Of a stretch of DNA of 64,000 bases, positions 42,356 to 51,850 are shown piece by piece. A program made the position numbers and the translations under genes. A model generated the notes under the pieces. It worked only from the letters and a program-made list of their open reading frames with translations. It ran no database searches and was not told the origin of the DNA. The stretch is taken from NCBI RefSeq assembly GCF_040096055.1, contig NZ_JBBMFK010000009.1, forward strand, positions 1 through 64,000, given 5' to 3'. The stretch's first letter is position 1, and each line of letters begins with the position of its first letter. This stretch comes from Pseudoflavonifractor intestinihominis. Lineage in GTDB: Bacteria; Bacillota; Clostridia; Oscillospirales; Oscillospiraceae.

Positions 42356-43609
42356 TCAGTCCACAGGGGGCACGTCGTCCTGGCGCTGGCTGCTGCCGGC
42401 CTCGCCCCGGACGGTGGAGGCGAAGGTGATGGCCCCGCCGCCGTACTTGTCCCGGATCTTGTCCATGGCCCGCTCCAGCCGCTCCAGCTTGTCCCGGTGG
42501 GGGGCGGCATTGGCGGCGAACAGATCCAGCTGCTCCCCGGCGTCGGCCTCGTCCACCAGATTCTGGCCGGTGACGGTGAGGGCCCGGATAGGCTGCTTCA
42601 GGTTCCAGGAGGAGAGCAGCAGCTCCAGGGCGGCGTCGGCGATGTCCCGGGACACATAGGTGGGGGCGGGGAGCCGCTTCTGGCGGCAGATGTCCCGGAA
42701 ACCGGGGTCCCGGATGGTGACCTGCACGGTGGTGCACTTGAGGCCGTGCCGCCGCAGCCGGGCGGCCACCTCGTCGGACAGGGCGGACAGGCCGGTGCGC
42801 ACGTCCTCCAGCCCCAGCAGGTTGCGCCGGAAGGTGAGGCCGCTGCCCACCGACTTGGGGGGCGGCAGGTCCCGGGCGGGGATCACCGGCTCGTGCTCCG
42901 TCCCGGCGGCATAGCTGTGGAGGGCGGCGCCCTGCTTGCCCAGAATGGCCACCAGGGCCTGGGGGTCGAACCGGGCCAGATCCCCGATGGTCTGGACGCC
43001 GTAGCTGCGGAGCACCTTGGCCGCCGCGCCGCCCACAAAGAGCAGGTCGGTCACCGGCAGGGGCCAGAGGAGCCGGCGGAAGTTCTCCCGGGTGATGACC
43101 GTGGTGGCGTCCGGCTTCTTGTAGTCGCTGCCCATCTTGGCAAAGACCTTGTTGAAGGACACCCCCACCGACACGGTCAGGCCGGTCTCCGCCTTCACCG
43201 TCTCCCGGATGCGGTCGGCAATGGCCTTTCCGTCCCCGCCCCACAGGTGCATGGAGCCGGTGATATCCAGCCAGCTCTCGTCGATGGAGAAGGGCTCCAC
43301 CAGGTCGGTGAACCGGTCGTAGATGGCGTTGACCATGCGGGAGTACTTCCGGTATTGGTCCCGGTGGGCGGGGAGGAGCACCAGATCGGGGCACTTCTGC
43401 CTGGCCTGCCAGATGGTCTCGGCGGTCTTGACCCCCATGGCCTTGGCGGGCTCGTTCTTGGCCAGGATGATGCCATGGCGGGAGGTGGGGTCGCCGCACA
43501 CGGCCACCGGCTTTCCGCTCTCCCGCAGCTCGGGCAGGGAGAGCAGCTCCACCGAGGCGTAGAAGCTGTTGAGGTCACAGTGGAGTATGGTCCGGTCCAT
43601 GGCATTCAC
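42356..43609 (-). CDS. dinB: DNA polymerase IV (Y-family)
   Basis: A 417-residue translesion polymerase. HCDLNSFYASVE and SIDESWLDITG carry the catalytic acidic residues, followed by the thumb and little-finger regions (GLTFRRNL). It lacks an obvious C-terminal beta-clamp pentapeptide; the tail is Gln/Asp-rich. Start ATG at 43609 after AGGGGTGA; ATG 43600 is an alternative. Confidence 0.92.
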   Translation of the reverse strand: MNAMDRTILHCDLNSFYASVELLSLPELRESGKPVAVCGDPTSRHGIILAKNEPAKAMGVKTAETIWQARQKCPDLVLLPAHRDQYRKYSRMVNAIYDRFTDLVEPFSIDESWLDITGSMHLWGGDGKAIADRIRETVKAETGLTVSVGVSFNKVFAKMGSDYKKPDATTVITRENFRRLLWPLPVTDLLFVGGAAAKVLRSYGVQTIGDLARFDPQALVAILGKQGAALHSYAAGTEHEPVIPARDLPPPKSVGSGLTFRRNLLGLEDVRTGLSALSDEVAARLRRHGLKCTTVQVTIRDPGFRDICRQKRLPAPTYVSRDIADAALELLLSSWNLKQPIRALTVTGQNLVDEADAGEQLDLFAANAAPHRDKLERLERAMDKIRDKYGGGAITFASTVRGEAGSSQRQDDVPPVD

Positions 43610-43687
43610 CCCTTTCGTACCGCCTTTCTCAAGAACAGTATAACCTCCGGGATGGAAAAAGTCAAACTTATGTTCTATATTCGGCCT

Positions 43688-43726
43688 ATAAAAATGCCCC
43701 GCCCGGAGAGAGGATCGGGCGGGGCA
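43688..43726 (-). terminator. ribU terminator
   Basis: An 11-bp stem (TGCCCCGCCCG and complement); on the minus strand a TTTTTAT run follows. Confidence 0.75.
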
Positions 43727-43739
43727 GAGAGAAGCGGGC

Positions 43740-44447
43740 TCAGATCACGCCGGACAGAACCAGACCCAGCAGCACGGCAGTGGCCAGCAGGATAATGGCC
43801 ACAATGGTAACACCAATGGTGCGGCGCTTGTGGGCCTGACCGGAGCTCTCATGCTCGGGGACCAGACGGGCCTTGCGCAGGGCGGTGACAACGGGCTTGT
43901 AGAGCAGCATGGTGAGGGCGCCGTTCATCAGGGCCTTGACCAGGTTGAAGGGGAGGAAGGCGGTGGGCAGCATGGCGACCACCACGTCCCGGGGGACATT
44001 CATGTACAGGGGGGTGATGAGGTAGTTCCACAGCAGCATGATGGCGGTCATCAGGATGCCGCCGATGACCAGGCCCACCACGGCGGCGGAGAGCTTCTGA
44101 CGGCGCTTGTAGATAAAGGCGGCGGGGCAGACAAAGGCGATGGTGGACAGCACGTTCATCAGCAGGCCGATGGGACCGGTGTCACTGACGGTGACCATCT
44201 CGATGAGGGAGGTGACCACGGAGATGCACAGGGCGTTGAGGGGGCCGTACAGGAAGCCGCCGATGGCGATGATCACGTCCTTCATGTCGAAGGTGAGGAA
44301 CCCGACCACGGTGAGGGGGGCAAAGATGGTCTTGGATACGAGCATGACCACATAGGCGATGGCGCAGAGCATACCGGTGCAGACGACGGTGCGCACATCC
44401 AGCCGCTTGGCGCTGGAATTGGGGAGGGAAGAGGACATAACGGACAT
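43740..44447 (-). CDS. ribU: Riboflavin ECF transporter S component
   Basis: A 235-residue membrane protein with about six helices, of the ECF S-component family. FDMKDVIIAIGGFLYGP is the typical vitamin-binding loop and helix of RibU. An FMN riboswitch precedes it, which fixes the substrate as riboflavin/FMN. ATG 44447 has AGGAG eight bases upstream; longer in-frame starts would lie within the leader. Confidence 0.9.
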   Translation of the reverse strand: MSVMSSSLPNSSAKRLDVRTVVCTGMLCAIAYVVMLVSKTIFAPLTVVGFLTFDMKDVIIAIGGFLYGPLNALCISVVTSLIEMVTVSDTGPIGLLMNVLSTIAFVCPAAFIYKRRQKLSAAVVGLVIGGILMTAIMLLWNYLITPLYMNVPRDVVVAMLPTAFLPFNLVKALMNGALTMLLYKPVVTALRKARLVPEHESSGQAHKRRTIGVTIVAIILLATAVLLGLVLSGVI

Positions 44448-44462
44448 AAAAAAACACTCCTG

Positions 44463-44503
44463 AAAGCAAAGTAACACCTGAAAAGCAATGCCTTTCAGGT
44501 GTT
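44463..44503 (-). terminator. Expression-platform terminator of the FMN riboswitch
   Basis: An 11-bp stem (AACACCTGAAA and complement) followed on the minus strand by a T-rich ACTTTGCTTT, between aptamer and ribU. It fits transcription termination when FMN is bound. Confidence 0.65.
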
Positions 44504-44544
44504 AAATACAATCAAGGAGGAGGTGTATCATCCATCGCATTAAC

Positions 44545-44688
44545 ACATCTTCTTCCATCCAGACTTCGCGCATGGAGCGTTGTGCGCGTCACTGTCGGTC
44601 CCGGAGTTGCACCGGGTCAGCCGCAATTGCTGCGGGTCGCGGACTATACCGCCGATCGGGATTTTCACCCTGCCCTGAAGACATTTTC
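44545..44688 (-). promoter_or_regulatory. FMN riboswitch (RFN element)
   Basis: Minus strand: CTTCAGGGCAGGGTGAAAAT, CGGCGGTATAGTCCGCGA, GTGCAACTCCGGGACCGACAGT and AGTCTGGATGGAAGAAGA, the conserved segments of the FMN aptamer in the right order. It controls ribU. Confidence 0.95.
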
Positions 44689-44708
44689 TGTTCAGTTGTT
44701 CTAAGGCT

Positions 44709-44736
44709 ATTATAGCGTGTGTGAAACAGAATGCAA
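44709..44736 (-). promoter_or_regulatory. Promoter of the FMN riboswitch-ribU transcript
   Basis: Minus strand TTGCAT (44731-44736), 16 bases, TATAAT (44709-44714), about 20 bases before the aptamer. Confidence 0.65.
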
Positions 44737-44848
44737 GCCTTTTTTGAAAAAAGTTTTCGCACTGGTGTTCGAATATGGCGTTGACTTGGGCCGCTGGATA
44801 TACTAGAATGGACACGACGAAAATGAAGAAGCCAGTGAGGAGAGCGCC

Positions 44849-45352
44849 ATGGAACGAGAGACCACCTGCTGTTTTACGGGCCACCGGCCCGACAAGCTGC
44901 CCTGGCGGGACGACGAGTGGGACCCCCGCTGCGTGGCGCTGAAGGAGCGGCTGGCAGCCGCCCTGGAGGACGCCTATAACAAGGGCATGCGCCACTTCAT
45001 CTGCGGCATGGCCCGGGGGGCGGACTTCTACTTCTGCGAGGCGGTCCTGGCCCTGCGGGAGCGGCGGCCCGGGGTCACCGTGGAGGCCGCCCTGCCCTGC
45101 GAGGAGCAGGCCGCCCACTGGAAGGAGCGGGACCGGAACCGGTATTTCAGGCTGGTTGCCCAGTGCGACTATGAGACCATGGTCCAGCACCACTACGACA
45201 GGGGCTGCATGCTCCGGCGGGACCGGTACATGGTGGACCGGTCGTCCATGATCATCGCGGTATACGGCGGCGTGCTGGGCGGCACCATGTACACCCTGTC
45301 CTACGCCATGAAAAAGGGCCTGGAAGTGAATATTCTGGACGTGGAGACATGA
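44849..45352 (+). CDS. SLOG/DUF1273 (YpsA-like) protein
   Basis: A 167-residue protein of the SLOG nucleotide-binding fold, DUF1273 group. CCFTGHRPDKLP at the N-terminus and FICGMARGADFYFCEAVL are family hallmarks; SSMIIAVYGGVLGGTMYTLSYA near the end. Function not established; SLOG proteins bind nucleotide or sugar ligands. Monocistronic, with its own AGTGAGGAG site. Confidence 0.85.
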   Translation: MERETTCCFTGHRPDKLPWRDDEWDPRCVALKERLAAALEDAYNKGMRHFICGMARGADFYFCEAVLALRERRPGVTVEAALPCEEQAAHWKERDRNRYFRLVAQCDYETMVQHHYDRGCMLRRDRYMVDRSSMIIAVYGGVLGGTMYTLSYAMKKGLEVNILDVET

Positions 45353-45356
45353 CAAA

Positions 45357-45388
45357 GCGGAGCACCGGAGAGAATTCCGGTGCTCCGC
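45357..45388. terminator. Bidirectional terminator
   Basis: A 13-bp stem GCGGAGCACCGGA with complement, flanked by TGTCTGTTTTA on the right, between convergent genes. Confidence 0.7.
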
Positions 45389-45396
45389 TGTCTGTT

Positions 45397-46335
45397 TTAT
45401 GCCTTCATGTGGTCCTCCAGCCAGGCGAGCACGTCCTGGTAGACCTGGTCCCGGTTGGTCTCGTTGAGCATCTCGTGGCGTCCGCCGGGGTAGAGCTTCA
45501 TGGTCACGTCCCGGACGCCTGCGTCCTGGAAGAAGCCGTATACCTTCCGCACGCCCTCGCCCATGGCGCCCACCGGGTCCTGGTCGCCGGAGAAGAGGTA
45601 GATGGGGGTTTCCGGGTCCATCCGGGCCAGGTTGTTCTGGTCGGCGATGAACTGGAGGCCCTCCATCATGTCCCGGCTCATGCCGGCCGTGGGCAGGAAG
45701 GAGCACAGGGGGTCGGTCACGTAGGCGTCCACTACGTTGTTGTCTCGGGAGATCCAGTCCGCGCCGGTGCGGTTGGGGGCGAACTTCCGATTGTACATCC
45801 CAATGGACAGGTCGTTGAAGAACTTGCAGGGCACGCGGTACCCCCGGATGGCGCCGAACATGGCCAGCACCGCCTTGCCGAAGGACACGGTGGCGGCGGA
45901 CTCCTGGCCTGTGCCCGAGAGGATGCAGCCGTCCAGGGTGCCGGGCCAGCGGATCAGGTAGGTGCGGGCCACAAAGGAGCCCATGGAGTGGCCCATCAGG
46001 AAGTAGGGCAGGCCGCTGTACCGCTCGCCGGTGAGCACCCGCAGCAGGCGCACATCGTCGGTGATGTGGGCCCAGCCGTCCTTTTCCGCCAGGAAACCGT
46101 ACTCCTCGGGACCGGTGGCGGTGCCGCCGTGGCCCAGGTGGTCGTTGCCCACCACCACAAAGCCGTGGTCGGCCAGAAAACGGGCAAAGCCGTCGTACCG
46201 CAGAATATATTCCGAAATACCGTGGACCAGCTGGACCACCGCCCTGGGGCCGCCGTTTTCCGGCGTCCACTCGGCGGCGTGGACCTGGTGGATGCCGTCG
46301 CTGGAGGGGTAGGTAAATTCACGCAGATTCGCCAT
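45397..46335 (-). CDS. Monoacylglycerol lipase-like alpha/beta hydrolase
   Basis: A 312-residue cytoplasmic hydrolase of the lysophospholipase/monoacylglycerol-lipase (PldB) group. VQLVHGISEYILRYDGFARF is the oxyanion strand, GHSMGS the nucleophile elbow, FSGDQDPVG the acid and GGRHEMLNE the His. Unlike the hydrolases of the island it has no signal peptide. ATG 46335 after AGGAGTGG. Confidence 0.88.
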   Translation of the reverse strand: MANLREFTYPSSDGIHQVHAAEWTPENGGPRAVVQLVHGISEYILRYDGFARFLADHGFVVVGNDHLGHGGTATGPEEYGFLAEKDGWAHITDDVRLLRVLTGERYSGLPYFLMGHSMGSFVARTYLIRWPGTLDGCILSGTGQESAATVSFGKAVLAMFGAIRGYRVPCKFFNDLSIGMYNRKFAPNRTGADWISRDNNVVDAYVTDPLCSFLPTAGMSRDMMEGLQFIADQNNLARMDPETPIYLFSGDQDPVGAMGEGVRKVYGFFQDAGVRDVTMKLYPGGRHEMLNETNRDQVYQDVLAWLEDHMKA

Positions 46336-46516
46336 GGAAAATCCACTCCTTTTGTGTTAAAATAAGAACAACCCTGTGTATCCCGCCGGAGGAACGGCGG
46401 GCGGGAGAGAAATGTGGTCCTGATACCAGTCTATCCTGAACGGGAACGTTCGTCAATATACAACCCCGGCGCTCTGTCCGGACGGGGCACCTGGATGCAG
46501 AAAGGAAGCCTGAAAC

Positions 46517-47734
46517 ATGAGTGCAGCAGAACGGTTTCTCCGCTACGTAGCCTATGATACCCAGTCTGATGAGAACAGTACCACCGTACCCTCCACGGAG
46601 AAACAGAAAATTCTGGGCGCGGCCCTGGCCGCCGAGCTGTCCCAGATGGGGCTCCAGAACGCCCATATGGACGACCACGGCTATGTGTACGCCTGGCTGC
46701 CCGCCAGCCCCGGCTGTGAGGGTGTGCCCTGCGTGGGCCTCATCGCCCACATGGACACCTCGCCCGACGCCTCCGGCGCCGGCGTGAAGCCCCGGATCGT
46801 GGCCTATGAGGGGGGCGACCTGGTCCTCAACGAGGAGAAGGGCATCGTCATGCGGGAGGCGGAGTTTGAGAGCCTGGCCCGCTACAGGGGACAGAACCTG
46901 ATCGTCACCGACGGCACCACCCTGCTGGGCGCCGACGACAAGGCGGGCGTGGCGGAGATCTTTACCGCTGTGGAGTACCTGGCGGCCCACCCTGAGGTGC
47001 GGCACGGCCGCATCGCCGTGGGCATCACCCCCGACGAGGAGGTGGGCCATGGGGCCGACCACTTCGACGTGGAGGGCTTCGGCGCCGCCGTGGCCTACAC
47101 CGTGGACGGCGGCGAGCTGGGCGAGATCGAGTATGAGAACTTCAACGCCGCCAATGCCGGGGTCTATATCCACGGCGTGAACATCCACCCCGGCTCGGCC
47201 AAGAACAAGATGAAGAATGCCCTGCTGATGGCCATCGAGTTCATGAACATGATGCCGCCCGCCGAGACCCCGGCCCACACCGAGGGCTACGAGGGCTTCT
47301 ACCACCTCCACGCCATGAAGGGCGACGAGACCGAGTCCGAGCTCCACTTCATCATCCGGGACCATGACCGGGAGAAGTTCGAGGAGCGGAAGCAGTACCT
47401 GGGCCGTGTGGCCGCCTATCTCAACGGCAAGTACGGCGAGGGTACCGTGGAGCTCTATCTGAAGGACTCCTATTACAACATGAAGGAGCAGATCGAGCCC
47501 CATATGTACCTCATCCTCCGGGCCCGGGCGGCCATGGAGAAGGCGGGGGTCACGCCCCAGGTGGTGCCCATCCGGGGCGGCACCGACGGCGCCCGGCTGA
47601 GCTATATGGGCCTGCCCTGTCCCAACCTGTCCACCGGCGGCGTCAACTTCCACGGCGTCCACGAGTATATCCCCGTGGAGAGCCTGGAGAAGATGGTGGA
47701 GGTGCTCATCAACCTGGTGACGGTGGAGGAGTAA
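46517..47734 (+). CDS. pepT: Peptidase T
   Basis: A 405-residue M20 tripeptidase. IAHMDTSPD and LLGADDKAG give the zinc-binding His and Asp and the bridging Asp, TPDEEVGHGAD the catalytic Glu, and PIRGGTDGARLS the dimer-side motif; the late His is in TGGVNFHGVHE. Length matches PepT. Cuts N-terminal residues from tripeptides in the cytoplasm. ATG 46517 after AGAAAGGAAG. Confidence 0.94.
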   Translation: MSAAERFLRYVAYDTQSDENSTTVPSTEKQKILGAALAAELSQMGLQNAHMDDHGYVYAWLPASPGCEGVPCVGLIAHMDTSPDASGAGVKPRIVAYEGGDLVLNEEKGIVMREAEFESLARYRGQNLIVTDGTTLLGADDKAGVAEIFTAVEYLAAHPEVRHGRIAVGITPDEEVGHGADHFDVEGFGAAVAYTVDGGELGEIEYENFNAANAGVYIHGVNIHPGSAKNKMKNALLMAIEFMNMMPPAETPAHTEGYEGFYHLHAMKGDETESELHFIIRDHDREKFEERKQYLGRVAAYLNGKYGEGTVELYLKDSYYNMKEQIEPHMYLILRARAAMEKAGVTPQVVPIRGGTDGARLSYMGLPCPNLSTGGVNFHGVHEYIPVESLEKMVEVLINLVTVEE

Positions 47735-47757
47735 AAACACAACAGTGCAAATGCGAT

Positions 47758-47798
47758 AAAGAGGCCGGACCCCACAGGGGTCCGGCCTCTTGCTTTTT
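47758..47798. terminator. Bidirectional terminator
   Basis: A 14-bp stem AGAGGCCGGACCCC with complement (loop ACA), followed by TGCTTTTTG, between pepT and the convergent S-layer gene. Confidence 0.78.
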
Positions 47799-47807
47799 GT
47801 CTGGGCA

Positions 47808-50800
47808 TCAGCCCTTGAGGGAGCTGGTGTAGAGAATGTCGCCGTTGGCGTCGTAAGCGGTGACCTGGATGATGGTGGCGCTGCGCAGGCCGGGCTCAGT
47901 GGGGGAGCCCACATAGCCGGTCAGGTCGGGATCGCCGGGATAGGTGTAATCCTTGACCACATAGCAGGTCTTGCCGTCCAGCTGGGCGATGTCGTTGCCG
48001 GCGGCGTCCTTGGTCAGCTCGCCCAGGCCGTCATAGGCGGCGTCCACGAACTGGTAGTTGTAGAGGGCGAGGCTGTCCAGGTCGGCGGCGTCCACGGTCT
48101 GGCTGGCGAAGAACTTCCAGGTGCCGCCCTCCGCGCCCTGAGCGGTGTAGAAGTGGGTGTACAGGCCGATGCGCATCTCATAGCTGGCCACCTTCTCGTC
48201 CTGAGAGGGAGTCACCACCAGCTTGCCGGTATCCTCCTCGATGGAGATGGCCAGGTTGTCGTCCTTCACGTCCACGTAGAGCTGGCCGCCGGTGACGGTG
48301 AAGCCGGCCTTGGCGGCGTCCTCAAACGCGGTCTTGTCGGTCTCGGACACAGCGGTGAAGTACTTGGCCACCAGGGTGCCCCGCACCGTGCCGGTGAGGG
48401 TGTTGTCGCCCTTGTACTCATAGGTGCGGGCAGCGGCGTTGGAGCCGTTGGCGGTCACGATGGAGGCGCGGGGGCAGCTCAGCTCGCCGGAGACGGTGCA
48501 GCCGTCCAGCACGATCTTGGTGTTGCAGGTCTCGGCGCCGTACTTGGGCAGCTGCCAGCCGATGAAGCAGGCGTTGTAGCCGTCGCCGGACAGGGAGGCG
48601 GCCATCTCACAGCCGGTCAGGGTGAGGGTAGAGTTGACCAGGGCCTCGTTCATCACAAAGGGAGCGTTGTTGCTGTCGATGCTGTGGGAGCCCTCGATGC
48701 GCACATTGGTGATCTTGATGTCAGCGGAGGTGCCCTCGGCGTTGTAGATCAGGGGCACCAGGTCGGCGGACCAGGGCTTGCTGTCCAGATTGGTGAGATC
48801 ATAGGTCAGATTCCGGATCTCAGTGGTGCCGCGGACGGTGCGGAACACGCCGTACAGGGCGGTGCCGGCGCTGGAGGAGGAGATCTTGTGGCTGCCGCCG
48901 TCGAACACGATGTTCTGCACCAGCTCCACGCCGGAGTCCACGCTGTCCTTCAGGTCCAGGTCGTTGTTCAGAACGTAGTAGACCAGGTGCTGGCTGTCGC
49001 TGCCGCTGACCAGCTTGCTCAGCTGAGCGGCAGTGGCGACCTGGTAGGGGGCCTCAGCGGTGCCGTAGCCGCCGGCAAAGAGCTGGCTCCAGTAGTACTT
49101 GCCGCCGTTCTGGACGCAGGCGTAGCCCTCGGGGGCGTTGACGGTGACGCCGCCGTTGTCGCTGTAGACCCCGGCAGTCTCGCCGAAGGTGGAGGTGGCG
49201 TCAAAGGTGAGCACGGTGGCGTGATCCGGCACGTTCATGTCGATGTTCACGCCGCCCCAGGCGTTGCCGGAGGTGTGCAGGCCGGTGGCAGTGACGGAGG
49301 AGCTGTTGACGGTCAGACCGGCGCCAACGCTGCCCTGAAGGGTGACGTTCTCCAGGGTCACGTCCGCCGCGCAGTAGGCCTGCAGGCCGTAGGCCTTGCT
49401 GCTGCTGTTCAGAGTCAGGTTCTTGACGGTGACGTCGTCGGACTCGATGCCCAGCAGGTGCTTGTCGCTGTTGGTGGAGCCGGTCCAGCCCTCGGCGGCG
49501 GTGATGGTCATGCCGTTGCCGTCAATGGTGACGGGGCGGGAGACGGTGATCTTGCCGGAGGCCTCAAAGGAGGCGCCCAGCTTGACGGTGCTCATACCGC
49601 TGGCCAGCATGGCCTTCAGCTCGGCCTCGGTGTTGGCGGTGACCTCCAAGGCCAGGGTCAGGGTGACGGAGGTGTCGTAATTGCCCTTGATGGTCAGCGC
49701 GCCGACGGCGCCCTTGCTCTGGAAGTCGCTCACAATGGCGGAGACCAAGGTGTTGCCCTCGCTGTCCTGCCAGTTGGAGCCCTTGAGGGTGCCCTGGGCG
49801 TTCCAGGTGTAGGCGGTGCCGTTGTAGACGATGCCGGTGACGGAGGCGCCGTTATCCCGGCGGTACAGGGCACCCAGGTAGCGAGCAGCGTCGTTCATGG
49901 CCACGGTGCCGTCGCCGAACTGGGTCATGGAGAAGACGCCGCTGATGACGGCGGCATCGCCGTCCAGCTTCACGGAGTAGACGTCGGCGTAAGTATAGCC
50001 GTCCTCATACTTGTACTGATAGGCGTTCTGGACGGCGTTCTTCAGGGCCTCCTTGGCCTGAGCGGCGTAGTCCACAGTGCCGCCGGTGGAGCCGCCGCCG
50101 GTAGAGCCGCCGGTGGAGGGCTTGGTGGTGACGGCGGTGTCGCCGGCCTCCACGGAGCCGTTGCCGGTGGTGACGGACTCGGCGCTGTTGTTCTCCACCT
50201 TGGTGCCGGTGGTGGTGACGGTGGTGCCGGTGGCGCCGTTCTGGGCCTCCACATTGCTGACGGTACCGGCGCCCTCCACGGTGGTGTTGGAGCCGGAGGT
50301 GATGACGGAGTCGATCTTGGCGCCGCTCTCGGTCTTGATGGCGGTGCCGTCGGCGCTCTCGTCCACGGTCACGGACTCCACCTTGCCGGCCACGGTCAGG
50401 GTGGCGTTCTCGGCGGCGGTGGTCACGGTGCTGACGGCGGCGTCCTTGTTCACGGTGACGGTGGCGTCCACGGCGGTCTCGGTGATGCTGACGGTGTCCA
50501 CCTGGCCGGAGATCTCCACGGCGGCGCCGGCGCCCTCCACGCTGACCGTACCCAGGTCGCCCTCCAGCTTCACGGAGTCGGTGCCCTGGTCCACGATCAC
50601 CACGGATACCTGGGCGTCGTCCTCCACGGCCACGCGGACCTTGCCCTCCTGGCGGGAGACAATGATCTGGCCGATCTTGGAGTCGCCCTTGATGACGATG
50701 GAGTTGGCGCCGCCGCCACGGACCAGCAGGCGGCCGTCCACGGTGACGTTGTTCAGCTCCACGTGGCCCTGGCCCACGCCCTCGGCCACGATCAGGTCGC

Positions 50801-51476
50801 CGGTGATGTGCATGTCCTTCAGGGTCACGGCGTCGGCGCTGATGACGGCGGAGCCGTCCACATCGCCGGTGTACTCGCCGGAGGCGTTGTAGTTGGCGTT
50901 GAAGATATTGTCCAGAATGGTGACGACCTCAGCCCGGGTGATGGTGTCGGCGGGGCGGAACAGGCCGTTGCTGCCCTGCATGTAGCCGGCGGCGGCCATG
51001 GCGTTGACGGCGCCCACGGCCCAGTCGGGGATGGAGGCCTGGTCCTGGAAGCCAGCGTCGGGGGCGGACTGGGTGTCCAGGTTCAGCACGCGGGCGAACA
51101 TGACGGCGGTCTCCTGCCGGGTGATGGACGCGCCGGGCTGGACAGTGCCGTCGCCCATGCCCATGATGATGCCGGCGGCGTTGGCGCCCAGGATGGCGTC
51201 GGTGTACCAGCTCTGATCCAGGTCGGTGAAGGTGTTCTGAGCCTTGAGCTGGTAGGCCATGACCCGGTCCAGCATCACGGCCATCTCACCGCGGGTGATG
51301 CCGCTGTCGGGCATGAGGTTGCCGTTCTGGTCGCCCTTGATAACGCCGTAGTTCTGCCAGGTGTTCAGGGCATCCTGGGCCCAGTGGCCCGCGGTATCGC
51401 CGGCGGCAAAGGCGGGAGCGGCCTGAGCCAGCACCAGGGTGCCGGCCAGAAGGGAAGTTGCGAGTTTCTTCTTCAA
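47808..51476 (-). CDS. Large SLH-domain S-layer-like surface protein
   Basis: A 1222-residue exported protein: signal peptide (about 1-24, APAFA), three N-terminal SLH repeats (about 25-195), then a long stretch of short beta-strand repeats rich in Val, Thr, Gly and Asp (about 210-460), a Gly/Ser/Thr linker (GGSTGGGSTGG) and further right-handed beta-helix-like regions. N-terminal SLH placement and a strong promoter suggest a major S-layer or adhesin-type protein. No enzymatic motif is visible. The opposite strand is also open throughout, which is a codon-bias shadow. Confidence 0.88.
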   Translation of the reverse strand: MKKKLATSLLAGTLVLAQAAPAFAAGDTAGHWAQDALNTWQNYGVIKGDQNGNLMPDSGITRGEMAVMLDRVMAYQLKAQNTFTDLDQSWYTDAILGANAAGIIMGMGDGTVQPGASITRQETAVMFARVLNLDTQSAPDAGFQDQASIPDWAVGAVNAMAAAGYMQGSNGLFRPADTITRAEVVTILDNIFNANYNASGEYTGDVDGSAVISADAVTLKDMHITGDLIVAEGVGQGHVELNNVTVDGRLLVRGGGANSIVIKGDSKIGQIIVSRQEGKVRVAVEDDAQVSVVIVDQGTDSVKLEGDLGTVSVEGAGAAVEISGQVDTVSITETAVDATVTVNKDAAVSTVTTAAENATLTVAGKVESVTVDESADGTAIKTESGAKIDSVITSGSNTTVEGAGTVSNVEAQNGATGTTVTTTGTKVENNSAESVTTGNGSVEAGDTAVTTKPSTGGSTGGGSTGGTVDYAAQAKEALKNAVQNAYQYKYEDGYTYADVYSVKLDGDAAVISGVFSMTQFGDGTVAMNDAARYLGALYRRDNGASVTGIVYNGTAYTWNAQGTLKGSNWQDSEGNTLVSAIVSDFQSKGAVGALTIKGNYDTSVTLTLALEVTANTEAELKAMLASGMSTVKLGASFEASGKITVSRPVTIDGNGMTITAAEGWTGSTNSDKHLLGIESDDVTVKNLTLNSSSKAYGLQAYCAADVTLENVTLQGSVGAGLTVNSSSVTATGLHTSGNAWGGVNIDMNVPDHATVLTFDATSTFGETAGVYSDNGGVTVNAPEGYACVQNGGKYYWSQLFAGGYGTAEAPYQVATAAQLSKLVSGSDSQHLVYYVLNNDLDLKDSVDSGVELVQNIVFDGGSHKISSSSAGTALYGVFRTVRGTTEIRNLTYDLTNLDSKPWSADLVPLIYNAEGTSADIKITNVRIEGSHSIDSNNAPFVMNEALVNSTLTLTGCEMAASLSGDGYNACFIGWQLPKYGAETCNTKIVLDGCTVSGELSCPRASIVTANGSNAAARTYEYKGDNTLTGTVRGTLVAKYFTAVSETDKTAFEDAAKAGFTVTGGQLYVDVKDDNLAISIEEDTGKLVVTPSQDEKVASYEMRIGLYTHFYTAQGAEGGTWKFFASQTVDAADLDSLALYNYQFVDAAYDGLGELTKDAAGNDIAQLDGKTCYVVKDYTYPGDPDLTGYVGSPTEPGLRSATIIQVTAYDANGDILYTSSLKG

Positions 51477-51582
51477 GTGTAGACAACTCCTTTTTAAAAA
51501 TGTAGATATTGGCGGGATATGCGGGATATACCGGAAAGCATGGTGTTTCTCTGAAATTCCGTCATCTGGAAAGCTGCTACAG

Positions 51583-51611
51583 ATTATAGCAGGAGAAGGT
51601 TACAAGGTCAA
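51583..51611 (-). promoter_or_regulatory. Promoter of the S-layer-like gene
   Basis: Minus strand TTGACC (51606-51611), 17 bases, TATAAT (51583-51588), leaving a leader of about 100 bases. The rest of the 374-base gap (51477-51850) is AT-rich with no gene I can support. Confidence 0.72.
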
Positions 51612-51850
51612 GAGGAAAAAACGATATTTATTACTATTTTATTACTATTGCAATAAAAACCGTGTTTCCGTTTGGTATAGCTGTAAAATCCATGAACTGG
51701 AAAGGTGTCAAAAAGGTTGCGAGGAGGCGTGGAGCAAGTCTTAACAAAAAGTTCATGGGTATTTCAGTCTGGTTTCAGCTTGGGCTGATATGCTCTGCTC
51801 TGCATGAGTACCGTCCCTGTCCGGGACGGCAGAGCAAAGGAGGATATGGC

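Noticed and set aside
47790..51482. A 1230-codon open frame on the plus strand opposite the S-layer-like gene
   Set aside because: It is the antisense shadow of a GC-rich gene with Val/Thr/Gly-rich repeats; it has no family features, and the minus-strand frame has signal peptide, SLH repeats and promoter.
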